From: JAYOEY01 sp038116945
GTDB taxonomy: Bacteria; Pseudomonadota; Alphaproteobacteria; MPNO01; UBA2964
DNA length: 64,000 nt
Direction: 5' to 3'
Assembly: GCA_038116945.1 (NCBI GenBank)
Contig: JAYOEY010000001.1
Coordinates: 248,001 to 312,000, forward strand
Shown: piece after piece, positions 33,258-41,377 of the stretch
How positions within the stretch are numbered: position 1 is the first letter of the stretch
Layout of the letters: the number at the start of each line of letters is the position of its first letter
The notes under the pieces: model-generated
Seen by the model: only the letters and a program-made list of their open reading frames with translations
Told to the model about the DNA's origin: nothing
Databases searched by the model: none
Position numbers and translations under genes: made by a program

Positions 33258-34029
33258 AACCGCCGTCGACCGGGATGATCGTCCCGGTGACGTAGCTCGC
33301 GCCGTCGCTTGCCAGAAACACCGCCATACGGGCGTATTCGTCGACCGTGCCGTAGCGCTTCATCGGGATGGTGGCGCGGGATTCTGCCCTGATCTGCTCG
33401 ACATCCTTGCCCTGGGCCTTGGCGGCCGCCTCGTCGATTTGGTCGACCCGGTCGGTCTGGATACGGCCCGGCAGGACGGTGTTGACGGTAACCCCGTCGC
33501 CCGCAACTTCCGCGGCAAGGCTCTTCGCCCACAACATCAACGATGCCCGGAGCGTATTGGATATGCCGAGATGCGGAATCGGCTGCACCGCCCCCGAACT
33601 GGATGTCACAAGGACACGTCCCCAGCCGCGTTCGCGCATGCCGGCCAGGAACGCGTTTACGATTTCGACCTGGCTCAGGAACATCGGCCGGAACTGGGCT
33701 TCCCAGGTTTCCATTGAAACGCCGGCCACGCCGCCCGGCGGCGGTCCGCCGCCATTCGCGACGACGATGTCGAGGGCGCCAAAATCCGCCTCTATCCCGG
33801 ATATCAGCGCCTTGACCGAGCCGGGATCGGTAAGGTCCAGCTGGTAGGCGCGGGCGGTGACGCCGCTGTCCTTCGATATCGATGCGGCGAGCGCTTCGGC
33901 CGTGTCCCTGTCGCGTCCGCAGACCGCCACGTCGACGCCTTCCTGGGCTAGCACTTCAGCGATCCGGCGGCCGATACCCCGGGTCGATCCCATGACGAGC
34001 GCGCGTTTCCCCTTGAGTCCGAGATCCAA
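33241..34029 (-). CDS. SDR-family oxidoreductase with altered catalytic residues
   Basis: This 262-residue short-chain dehydrogenase has the cofactor motif GSTRGIG (14-20), a following NGGG and a catalytic-type serine in TSSSG (143-145). Where YxxxK is expected there is S157-N-T-L-R161, so the proton-relay Tyr and Lys are both replaced. Related FabG-like proteins with SNxLR exist and keep the surrounding helix, so it may bind NAD(P) without normal reductase chemistry, or use other residues. It is the last gene of the operon with TauD and TPP genes, 23 bases after TauD. Confidence 0.85.
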   Translation of the reverse strand: MDLGLKGKRALVMGSTRGIGRRIAEVLAQEGVDVAVCGRDRDTAEALAASISKDSGVTARAYQLDLTDPGSVKALISGIEADFGALDIVVANGGGPPPGGVAGVSMETWEAQFRPMFLSQVEIVNAFLAGMRERGWGRVLVTSSSGAVQPIPHLGISNTLRASLMLWAKSLAAEVAGDGVTVNTVLPGRIQTDRVDQIDEAAAKAQGKDVEQIRAESRATIPMKRYGTVDEYARMAVFLASDGASYVTGTIIPVDGGFIRGI

Positions 34030-34052
34030 AATAATTCTCCTGAAATTCTGTT

Positions 34053-35009
34053 TTACAGTTCGTGCTGGCGTTTCTGCCGGGAGTCGAACGCCATGACCGG
34101 CGGGCTGAGAAACTTGTGAACGGCCGGTCCTTCAGCGGGCGGGGCATCGCCGACCGGTTTTCCGCCTTCGATGGTTATGCGATTCATCAGACGCCTCTTC
34201 GGGTAGTAATCGTGAAGGGCGGAATGCTGGACCAGGCAATTATCCCAGAAAACCAGCATGTCGGGCTGCCAGACATGACGGTACTGGTACTCGTGGATAT
34301 AGGTTTTGCGGAACAGCATCTGCAGGACGGTGTTGCTTTCGTCCTCGTCCATATCCTTGATGTAGATCGTGAATTGCGGATTGACGAACAGTACCTTTTT
34401 TCCGGTAACGGGGTGTACGCGGATGATGGGGTGAGTGGCCGGCGGGTACATGTCCTCGTATTTCCGGATGCGTTCAATGCCTTCCCGCGTCTTGGGAAAC
34501 AGCGTCTTGAACGGCTTGAAGTCGTGGACGGCTTCGAGCCCGGACAGAAACTGCTGCCACTTGTCGGAGAGCCCTTCATAGACGGCATTCATGTTGCAGA
34601 AGGCGGTGTTTCCACCGACTTCCGGCACGATCTTGGAACACAGGACGGTTCCCATCGGAGGGCAGTCGCGCCAGGTTTCGTCGGTATGCCAGATATCGGT
34701 CGGAGGCGGCGGATTGCCTTCCTTCTGGTCGTAGATGATCAGGTCCGGCTCCTGCTCCGTGCTGCTGGAAAAAGGGTGTACCGTGAGATTGCCGAAATAG
34801 CGCCCGAACCGCTTCTGGTCTTCGGGCGTTATCTTTTGATTGGGGAATATCAGAACGCCGTATTCCGCATGAGCCTGACGGATCGCCTCGACAACCGGTT
34901 CGTCCAAAGGCCGCGTCAGATCGATATCGGTGATCTCGACGCCGCAGAACGTGCCGACCTGGCGCAGATTGAGGCTGTAGTCGGTATTGGCGGGGGCGGG
35001 TTCTGCCAT
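34053..35009 (-). CDS. TauD/TfdA-family 2-oxoglutarate/Fe(II) dioxygenase
   Basis: This 318-residue TauD-type oxygenase has the N-terminal VEITDIDLTRPLDE, iron motif H108-T-D110 in DIWHTDETW, then a TVLCSKIVPEVGGNTAFCNM strand, the distal histidine in NCLVQHSALHDYYPKRRLMNR and the 2OG-binding arginine in that stretch. It is a closer match to TauD/TfdA than the 20698 gene and should hydroxylate a small acid, sulfonate or ether. It is coupled by short spacing to the TPP gene upstream (23 bases) and to the SDR downstream (23 bases). The substrate is unknown. Confidence 0.9.
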   Translation of the reverse strand: MAEPAPANTDYSLNLRQVGTFCGVEITDIDLTRPLDEPVVEAIRQAHAEYGVLIFPNQKITPEDQKRFGRYFGNLTVHPFSSSTEQEPDLIIYDQKEGNPPPPTDIWHTDETWRDCPPMGTVLCSKIVPEVGGNTAFCNMNAVYEGLSDKWQQFLSGLEAVHDFKPFKTLFPKTREGIERIRKYEDMYPPATHPIIRVHPVTGKKVLFVNPQFTIYIKDMDEDESNTVLQMLFRKTYIHEYQYRHVWQPDMLVFWDNCLVQHSALHDYYPKRRLMNRITIEGGKPVGDAPPAEGPAVHKFLSPPVMAFDSRQKRQHEL

Positions 35010-35032
35010 ATCTGTCTCCTCCTTGACCTCGC

Positions 35033-36709
35033 TTACCGGGCGGCGGCTCCGCGCAGTCCCGACAGGGTAGCACGCGGCGATATCTGGTCCTGTTCAATTT
35101 TCAGTTCGATCAGCGCCGGCCCGCCGCTTGCCTGCGCCCTGTCGAACGCAGCGGCGAAATCCTCGGTCCGTTCCACTGTCTGCCCGTCCAGCCCGTACGA
35201 CCGCGCCAGCGCGGCAAAGTCGGGGTTCACCAGGTCGGTGCCGATCACGCGGCCGGGATAGAACCTCTCCTGATGCATGCGGATCGTGCCGTAGGTGCCG
35301 TTATTCACGACGATGAAGACGATCGGCAGGTCGTACTGCCGCGCGGTGGCGATCTCCTGTCCGCACATCAGGAAGCACCCGTCGCCGTTGAACGAAACGA
35401 CGGTCCTTTCCGGCCGCACGATCTTGGCCGCGACGGCGGCTGGGACGCCGTATCCCATGGCGCCGCTTTGCGGGGCGAGCTGGGTGCCGAGCCGTCTGTA
35501 TGGGTAAAACCTGTGGACCCAGTTGGTGTAGTTGCCGGCGCCGTTGGCGATGATGGCGTCGTCCGGCAGGGTGTCGGCCAGCCATTTGACGATGGCGCCC
35601 ATATCGACCCCGCCCTTCATCGATGGCAGGGCGATATTTTCCATGTGATCCGCGTTCGCGGACCGGGTCCAGTCGTCCCAGACGGGCGTGCCGGACGGCG
35701 CCAGCGCGGCGACAGCCGATGCGAAGTTCACCATGCCCGAATGGATCGCGAGCGTGGGCTCGTAGACCCGCGCCAGATCGTCCTGCCCAGCGGCAATATG
35801 AACGAATTTCTGATTGAGGCAGGGGATTGAAAACCGCTGATACCCATCGGTGATAATTTCAGTCATCTGCGCGCCCACGACGATCAGCAGATCGGTGTCC
35901 TGCAATCTTCTGCCGAGCGACGGATTGATGCCGAGCCCGATATCGCCGGCGTAGTTGGGGTGCGTGTTGTCGAACAGGTCCTGTCGCCGGAACGCCGCGC
36001 CTACCGGTAAGTGCCAGGTTTCCGCGAACGTACGGAAATCTTCGCAGGCGGACTCGGTCCAGCCGCTGCCGCCGAGTATGACGAACGGACGTTCGGCTTT
36101 GTCCAGCATCGTTTTCAGGCGCGCAAGATTCCCCGGCGACGGCGCAGCCTGAATTTCGGTATAGCGCGCCGCATCGTTCGCTGCCGCCTGTTCCTTCTGC
36201 ATGTCTTCCGGCAGGGCGAGAACGACCGGGCCGGGGCGGCCGGACGTCGCGACGTGAAAGGCGCGGCTGACCATTTCCGGTATACGCGCGGGGTCGTCGA
36301 TCTGGGCCACCCACTTGGACAGGGGCGCGTACATTTGCCTGAATTCGACTTCCTGGAACGCGTCCCGTTCCATCATGGCGCGGCCGACCTGCCCCAGCAG
36401 CAGAATGACCGGCGTAGAATCCTGATGTGCGGTGTGAATGCCGAGACTGGCGTTTGCCGCGCCGGGCCCCCTTGTCGCGAACACGATTCCGGGGCGGCCG
36501 GTCAGCTTGCCGTACGCATCCGCCATGTTGGCCGCGCCGCCTTCCTGCCGGCAGATGACAACCTTGATATCGTCCCGGGCGTCGTAGAGCGCGTCGAGCG
36601 TCGCCAGATAGCTTTCGCCCGGTACGCAGAAGATCGTATCCGCGCCGTGAATGCGCAGCTGGTCGACCAGAATCTGGCCGCCGGTGCGGAGATTGGCAGG
36701 GGCGTTCAT
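35033..36709 (-). CDS. TPP-dependent enzyme, acetolactate synthase-like (sixth copy)
   Basis: This 558-residue member of the acetolactate synthase/benzoylformate decarboxylase superfamily has FCVPGESYLATLDAL, E56 in CRQEGGAANMADAYGKLTG, RGPGAANASLGIHTA and NGDGCFLMCGQEIATARQY closed by VVNNGTYGTIR. This is the standard clade, unlike the NPGASYRGLHDS group at 5845-14889. There is no regulatory subunit gene and no other branched-chain gene nearby, so a catabolic decarboxylase or lyase role is likelier than valine/isoleucine synthesis. It overlaps the cupin gene upstream by ATGA. Confidence 0.88.
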   Translation of the reverse strand: MNAPANLRTGGQILVDQLRIHGADTIFCVPGESYLATLDALYDARDDIKVVICRQEGGAANMADAYGKLTGRPGIVFATRGPGAANASLGIHTAHQDSTPVILLLGQVGRAMMERDAFQEVEFRQMYAPLSKWVAQIDDPARIPEMVSRAFHVATSGRPGPVVLALPEDMQKEQAAANDAARYTEIQAAPSPGNLARLKTMLDKAERPFVILGGSGWTESACEDFRTFAETWHLPVGAAFRRQDLFDNTHPNYAGDIGLGINPSLGRRLQDTDLLIVVGAQMTEIITDGYQRFSIPCLNQKFVHIAAGQDDLARVYEPTLAIHSGMVNFASAVAALAPSGTPVWDDWTRSANADHMENIALPSMKGGVDMGAIVKWLADTLPDDAIIANGAGNYTNWVHRFYPYRRLGTQLAPQSGAMGYGVPAAVAAKIVRPERTVVSFNGDGCFLMCGQEIATARQYDLPIVFIVVNNGTYGTIRMHQERFYPGRVIGTDLVNPDFAALARSYGLDGQTVERTEDFAAAFDRAQASGGPALIELKIEQDQISPRATLSGLRGAAAR

Positions 36710-37374
36710 ATTTCGATGATCCTGTCGATGAAGACGGTGTATTTCTGGAGCTTCGGCTTGTCCGCGTCCTCGGGCTTTACGTAGCTGAGAGAGCTTTTGC
36801 CGAGCAGGGAGCGCGGCAGGATCATGACCCGCGAGAAATGTCCGACGCGGTCTTCCGGGGCCCAGGCGAGTACGGGGGAAGGACCGGCCTCGAACCAGGC
36901 TTCTCCCGGTGCGATTTCCGTGCGGTGGCCCTCGGTTTCGACAACGAACCCTCCGTTCAGCAGGCAGCGGATCCCGCCTCCCTGGTGGGTATGGGTATAG
37001 GCGATGCCGCCGGGTGGCAGGTCAACACGGTCGCAGCGCATCAGATATCCGTCGCCCGGCTCCAGATCGAGGGAGGCGTCGAGAAGCAGCCTTGATGTAA
37101 CGTGGTTTCCGGCAATCTCGCCGGGGGAAGCATTGTCCGATCGTACCAGCTCGTAGCGCAGAATCCGCGCACCGTCGGGACCGGCATTCACGGTTTCCTC
37201 GCGACTGCTGTACCAGGCGGAATTCTCCGTCAGGGTCGCCGCCGCGTAATAGGAGGCAACGGATGCCATGCCGTCGCGCAGGTACAGGACCCGGTTGAGC
37301 GGGGGGAGTGGGGCTTCAGGCGCCGCCCGTGCGCCGAGGCGGTCTTCGTACAGGCGAAGCGTGAAAGCGACCAT
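36706..37374 (-). CDS. Cupin-domain protein
   Basis: This 222-residue protein has a C-terminal cupin: metal-type motif YTHTHQGGGIRCLLNGGF and WFEAGPSPVLAWA as second motif, within an otherwise unassigned protein. The N-terminal 70 residues (LRLYEDRLGARA and NRVLYLRDGMASV) form a separate strand-rich part. The start is the ATG at 37374, which shares a base with the NIPSNAP stop (TGATG); an earlier ATG at 37476 lies inside that gene and is rejected. Its stop overlaps the TPP gene by ATGA. It may be a small-molecule dioxygenase, isomerase or sensor of the operon's substrate. Confidence 0.75.
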   Translation of the reverse strand: MVAFTLRLYEDRLGARAAPEAPLPPLNRVLYLRDGMASVASYYAAATLTENSAWYSSREETVNAGPDGARILRYELVRSDNASPGEIAGNHVTSRLLLDASLDLEPGDGYLMRCDRVDLPPGGIAYTHTHQGGGIRCLLNGGFVVETEGHRTEIAPGEAWFEAGPSPVLAWAPEDRVGHFSRVMILPRSLLGKSSLSYVKPEDADKPKLQKYTVFIDRIIEI

Positions 37375-37700
37375 CAGGCGTTTTTCCCGCCCTGCGGCGA
37401 CCAGGGCGCCGGCAGCAGGGTCTTGTTTTCCTGGGACCGGATGAGGGGGAGGATCTTCTGCAGAAATGCCCTCCATTCCGGGCTTTTATGCAAGGCAGCG
37501 CGCCTTGAGTCTCGATCCCGATAGGATTCGTATCCCCAGACATGCACGATCTGGTTCTGAGGTCCGAAATCCGTATAGTACCAGCCGAGCAGGTTGCCGA
37601 GGATCGGCGTCTGGATGGCAAATCCTTCGTCTTCGTAAAGTTTCATATATTCCGGCACCTTACCGGGGTGCAGGGTATAGGTGCGTTGTTCGACGATCAT
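37374..37700 (-). CDS. NIPSNAP-family protein
   Basis: This 108-residue protein has the NIPSNAP pattern RTYTLHPGKVPEYMKLYE near the N-terminus and VHVWGYESYRDRDSRRAAL in the second half: a ferredoxin-like dimeric alpha/beta barrel. It is the first gene of the five-gene operon NIPSNAP-cupin-TPP-TauD-SDR, joined to the cupin gene by TGATG. A paralogue lies at 47352-47666. Family function is unsettled; bacterial members are often found beside aromatic or acid catabolic genes. Confidence 0.85.
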   Translation of the reverse strand: MIVEQRTYTLHPGKVPEYMKLYEDEGFAIQTPILGNLLGWYYTDFGPQNQIVHVWGYESYRDRDSRRAALHKSPEWRAFLQKILPLIRSQENKTLLPAPWSPQGGKNA

Positions 37701-37866
37701 GATTTTCGATCCCGTTGGCTGGTGCCAGCATCACATCACAGGGGGCGCTTTGCGGCAAGCCGGGCGCTTGGGATATCGCGACCGGGCATGGTAACATCGG
37801 AGAGAGGTCGTGGCGGCTGGTATGATCCCACCGTCACGTCAGGATGAGCGCGGAAAGGGAGCGACC

Positions 37867-38388
37867 ATGACCATTACATGCCTGCATCACATCAATATCC
37901 AGACCGACCGGCTGGAAGAAACGAGGGATTTCTACGAGCGGGTGCTCGGTCTTTATGTCGGCGCGCGCCCTGATTTCGGTTCTCCGGGTTACTGGTTGTT
38001 TGCCCAGGGCAGCGATCATCCGATCGTCCATCTGTCGGAGCGCCGCGGCGACGGGCCGGACCAGATGGTCGACGAAGGCAACCGGCTGGATCACGTCGCC
38101 TTCTTCGGACGCGATCTGGAAGGCACGCTCAAACTGCTGAAGAAAGAGCGGGTTCCCTATGATCTGCGCCCGGGACGCCTCTACCTGGGCGGCAAGATGG
38201 CGCAGGTATTCGTCAAGGATCCCAACGGTATCAATGTCGAGATGGGTTTCTTCCCCGAAACCGACGCCATGTTCCGGGAGTCGATGGCCGAGTACCAGAA
38301 ACTCAAGCGGAAGGGCGACCGCAAGCTGCAAACCAAAGCAGCGCCGGCGAAGAAGGCAAAGAGAGCCCGCGAGAAAGTCTCGGCGTAA
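37867..38388 (+). CDS. VOC-superfamily (glyoxalase/dioxygenase-like) protein
   Basis: This 173-residue protein has the VOC metal ligand pattern: LHHINIQTDRLEETRDFYERVLGL, RLDHVAFFGRDLEG and GINVEMGFF. A basic, Lys/Arg/Ala-rich tail of about 30 residues follows (KLKRKGDRKLQTKAAPAKKA), unusual for VOC enzymes and perhaps for nucleic acid or membrane contact. The start is the ATG at 37867 after GGGAGCG. It ends just before a terminator. Divergent from the NIPSNAP operon; the substrate is unknown. Confidence 0.82.
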   Translation: MTITCLHHINIQTDRLEETRDFYERVLGLYVGARPDFGSPGYWLFAQGSDHPIVHLSERRGDGPDQMVDEGNRLDHVAFFGRDLEGTLKLLKKERVPYDLRPGRLYLGGKMAQVFVKDPNGINVEMGFFPETDAMFRESMAEYQKLKRKGDRKLQTKAAPAKKAKRAREKVSA

Positions 38389-38420
38389 CGTCCGAACTAT
38401 TTTCGTCTTTCGATGAATTT

Positions 38421-38450
38421 CGGCGTCCATCGTTTATTCGATGGGCGCCG
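38421..38450. terminator. Terminator after the VOC gene
   Basis: CGGCGTCCATCG (38421-38432) pairs with CGATGGGCGCCG (38439-38450) with one G-U pair, and TTTT follows. It lies between the VOC gene and the convergent repeat-protein locus and could serve both. Confidence 0.75.
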
Positions 38451-38457
38451 TTTTCAT

Positions 38458-39524
38458 TCAGGCTTTGATCAAACCTTTCTTCCTGCCGATGCCGAACAGG
38501 CCGAGCAGGCCTGTCAGGAATGTTGCTAACGGGGCGGGCTCAGAGATGGCAACAATCTGGAGCGACTCTCGGCCACCCTCAAGGCTTACGATCGAAGCTG
38601 TCCAGTCCAGCCCGAATGCCAGCGCAGCATCGCTGAAATCGAAAATCAGCGTACCGACATCGCCCACGATGTCATCGGCGATGATGATATCGAACTTATC
38701 GCCAATTCCGGCGACAAAACCTCCGAAGAAGTCGACGTCGATAATCGCTCCGGCAGCAAGAGTGGCGATACCCTCTATCGGCCCGGTTCCTAAATCGTCG
38801 GAAACATCGATCTGATCGTAATTCGTTCCGCCCAGCAGGCCGCCAAGCTCGACCAGAGTGGTCGAACCCACGCCGAGGTCCAGATTACCGACGATCGACA
38901 GGAGTCCCGGCGAGCTGCCGGCGCTTAGCTGACCGCCGCCGTTGACGGCGACGTTCGCTTCGACAGTTCCGTTGATTGAAATATCGCTGCCCGTATCGAC
39001 GATTACGCCCTCAATGTTGACCATCGTGCCGCCGGAGACGTTCCCGGTGACGTTGCGGAACGTAACGTTATCCGTACCGCTGCCCCCGTTTATGGTCGTC
39101 ACACCGGAAAAATCGCCGCCGTCGAAAATGACTTCGTCCGTGCCGCCATTGAGGTTGAACGAGCCGGTAACGCTGGCGCCGGCGTTGACGGTCGTCGTCG
39201 AGTTCCCGTCATTATTCAGAATGGCGCTGCCGGTTCCGCCGCTGACTGAAGCGCCTGTATTGAGCGTGATGTTGCTCTGGTTGGCGGCGAAGGTGCGTGC
39301 CTGGATGCCCGCTACATTTGCGCCGTTGACGGTGCCGTTGACGGTCACGGTAAGCGCGCCGGAGCCGTAATTGCGAACATAGATCGCTGAATAGTTGCTG
39401 GTAATGTCGCCGGCGGCGATCGTCATGCTGCCGCCGCTTGCATCCTGATAGGCGTCGATTCCGATGAAGTTGGTGCCTGAGACCGCCCCGGTCGCCGTGA
39501 CGTTCATGTCGCCGGTGCCGAATT
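38458..39524 (-). pseudogene. C-terminal part of a frameshifted repeat-rich secreted protein
   Basis: This frame continues the gene of the next entry after a one-base deletion. It holds the second copy of a long Thr/Gly/Asn-rich beta-repeat (TGAVSGTNFIGIDAYQ to TFRNVTGNVSGG) and an autotransporter-like passenger end (GGQLSAGSSPGLLSIVGNLDLG). Its end, SEPAPLATFLTGLLGLFGIG then RKKG, matches the PEP-CTERM pattern of a short motif, one hydrophobic helix and a basic tail. It would be sorted by an exosortase, none of which is in the window. As the sequence stands this part has no ribosome site of its own; ATG 39507 is not a convincing start. Confidence 0.75.
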
Positions 39525-40838
39525 CTTCGCCACGATCCCGTTATTGCCGCCGCTCACACCGGCGGCATTGACCGTTACACCGTTTCCGGCGCCGTTTCGG
39601 GCGTAGATACCGTTATTGCCGGTGCCGGATACCGTGCCCGTGGCGGTAACGCTCACTCCGCCGCTGCCGGAGTTGTTAGCGAGAATGCCCGTAGAAGTCC
39701 CGTTGACAGCGATCGCATTGATCGTGATTCCGCTGCCGGTCGCCGTACCGACAGCATAAATTCCTTCACCTGCGTTGCCGGTGACCGTTCCCGTTGCCGT
39801 GACGCTCAGGTTTCCGGTGCCGCTATGATAGAGATCGAGCCCCTGGGTCTGGCCGGTCGTTCCATTGACGGACACTGTCATATCGGTGCTGCCGCCATTA
39901 TTACGCGCAAAAATTCCATCGCCTGCAACGGCGTTCACGGAGCCGCCTGATGCATCGATATTGAGGGCGCCGGCTCCGTTGTTTCGGATCTGCAGGTTGT
40001 TGCCGGTCAGGCTGCCGTTGACGGTCAGGCTGTTGGTATCCACGGTGCCTCCGCCCCCCAGCGTGTCGCCTCCGGCGATCGTCAGGGAGGCTGCCCTGAG
40101 CGTGCCGTCAACAACCAGGCTGTCAGCCGCTACGTTGCCTGTCACCGTTACGTCCGCCGTGTTTTCGACCGTTACGGTGTCCATTCCTGCAACGGCCCCG
40201 GAAATGCCGCTGCCGGTGACATTACGGAATGTCAGGCTGTCCGTTCCGGCGCCACCAAAAACGTTCGTTACCGCTGAGAAATCTCCGCCGTCGAAAACCA
40301 CATCGTCCGTACCCCCGTTTAGGGACATGGCTCCGGTGACTCCGGCGCCAGTATTGACGGTGACGGTCGAGTTTCCGTCGTTGTTCACGATTGCGTAACC
40401 GGTCCCACCGCTTACGGCAGCGCCGCTATTAAGCGTTATGTTGCTCTGATTCCCGATGAAAGTACGGGCCTGGATGCCAGCCACGTTGGCGCCACTCACG
40501 GTTCCATCGACCGTAACTGTGAGGGCTCCTGCACCATAGTTTCGGGCGTAGATCGCTGAGTAGTTACTGGTGATATCGCCGGCGGAAATGGTCATGCTTC
40601 CGCCTCCAACCCCCTGGTAGGAATCGATGCCGATAAAGCTAGTGCCGGAGACGACACCTGTTGCGGTGACGTTGGTGTCGCCGGTATTGAAGTTCTTGGT
40701 CACGATTCCGTTGAAACCACCGGAAGAGGCGGCTGAATTGACCGTTACGCCGTTACCGGTGTTGTTTCGGGCGTAGATGCCGTTGGTGGCGGTGCCGGAG
40801 ACAGTCCCGGTGGTCGTGATCGTCATGGCACCCGAACC
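38930..40838 (-). repeat. Long degenerate internal direct repeat in the surface protein
   Basis: Protein block 1 (about 40838 down to 40090) and block 2 (about 39671 down to 38930) align over about 230 residues with the same order of landmarks: GIYARN, FIGIDxYQ, ITSNYSAIYxRNYG, GIQARTF, NNDGNSTxTVN, NGGTDxVxFDGGDFS and LTFRNVTG. They are separated by about 420 bases of other solenoid repeats. They probably arose by duplication and drive recombination or slippage. The frameshift lies at the start of block 2. Confidence 0.8.
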
Positions 40839-41183
40839 GTTATTGATGGCATTTACGCCGATTGAACTGCCGGTAATCGCGGAAGTGTTGGCGTCATTGA
40901 AAGTTAGTCCGCCGGCTCCTGTATTCGTGAGGTTCAGAGCGTTGCCCGCCCCGACATTGATTCCGAAACCCGGATCGGTCGTGACATTCAATCCCGCAGC
41001 GGACAGGTTCTGGGTAGAATCGGCGCCGGCGACGCCGGTGCAGAGATAATTCGGCGATACGGTTACGTTACAGGCACCAGCATATGCATTTCGGCCTGAA
41101 TAACCGAATGCTACGGTGGCAATGGCGGTGGTGAGTGCAAGCCTCGTTCGAAGGCTGGGCAAGATTTTTTCGGGGTTTTTCAT
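39504..41183 (-). pseudogene. N-terminal part of a frameshifted repeat-rich secreted protein
   Basis: This 559-residue frame begins with a signal peptide (LRTRLALTTAIATVAFGYSG, cleavage near NAYAGA), followed by Thr/Gly/Asn-rich beta-solenoid repeats with GIYARN, GIQARTF and FDGGDFS landmarks, as in autotransporter-like passengers. It stops at KNSAPAT. The paralogous first repeat reads KNFNTGDTNVTATG at the same place; there the minus strand has AAGAACTTC where this copy has AAGAATTC. One base is missing, near plus position 39522/39523, and restoring it joins the two frames into about 900 residues. Start region: AGGAATG before ATG 41183. The break may be true decay, phase switching or an assembly error. 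Confidence 0.8.
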
Positions 41184-41236
41184 TCCTGATGCCTTTCTTT
41201 TTTTTGAGAGGGGATGAAAAAGTCGATGTGCAAACG

Positions 41237-41252
41237 ATTGTTACCAAACAAT
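41237..41252. promoter_or_regulatory. Inverted repeat in the divergent prpD/surface-protein region
   Basis: ATTGTT (41237-41242) and AACAAT (41247-41252) form a perfect 6-bp inverted repeat with a 4-base spacer. It lies about 55 bases before the surface-protein start and 125 bases before prpD. A short AT-rich palindrome here fits an operator but could be chance. Confidence 0.35.
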
Positions 41253-41343
41253 AACCGCAGCTCACAATTCTGTGAAGATTGCAGGTCCAATATTTAATGT
41301 CTTGGGGACGGCTCGGTTTCTTCCGAGTTGCCATTCGGGTAAA

Positions 41344-41372
41344 ATGACAGGAGCGGGAATTGATCGGATAAT
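41344..41372 (+). promoter_or_regulatory. Sigma-70-like promoter directly upstream of prpD
   Basis: ATGACA (41344-41349) and GATAAT (41367-41372) match TTGACA/TATAAT at 10 of 12 positions with an ideal 17-base spacer. Transcription would start about 41379, that is at the prpD ATG (41378), so a leaderless mRNA is predicted; no Shine-Dalgarno sequence is seen. Confidence 0.5.
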
Positions 41373-41377
41373 AAAAG

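Noticed and set aside
35033..36709. Biosynthetic acetolactate synthase (ilvB)
   Set aside because: No small subunit or branched-chain gene nearby, and the operon holds TauD, SDR, cupin and NIPSNAP genes, so the symbol is not justified.
38458..41183. CRISPR or tandem-array interpretation of the repetitive locus
   Set aside because: The repeats are coding, degenerate, long and in frame within a beta-solenoid protein; there are no short identical repeats with unique spacers.
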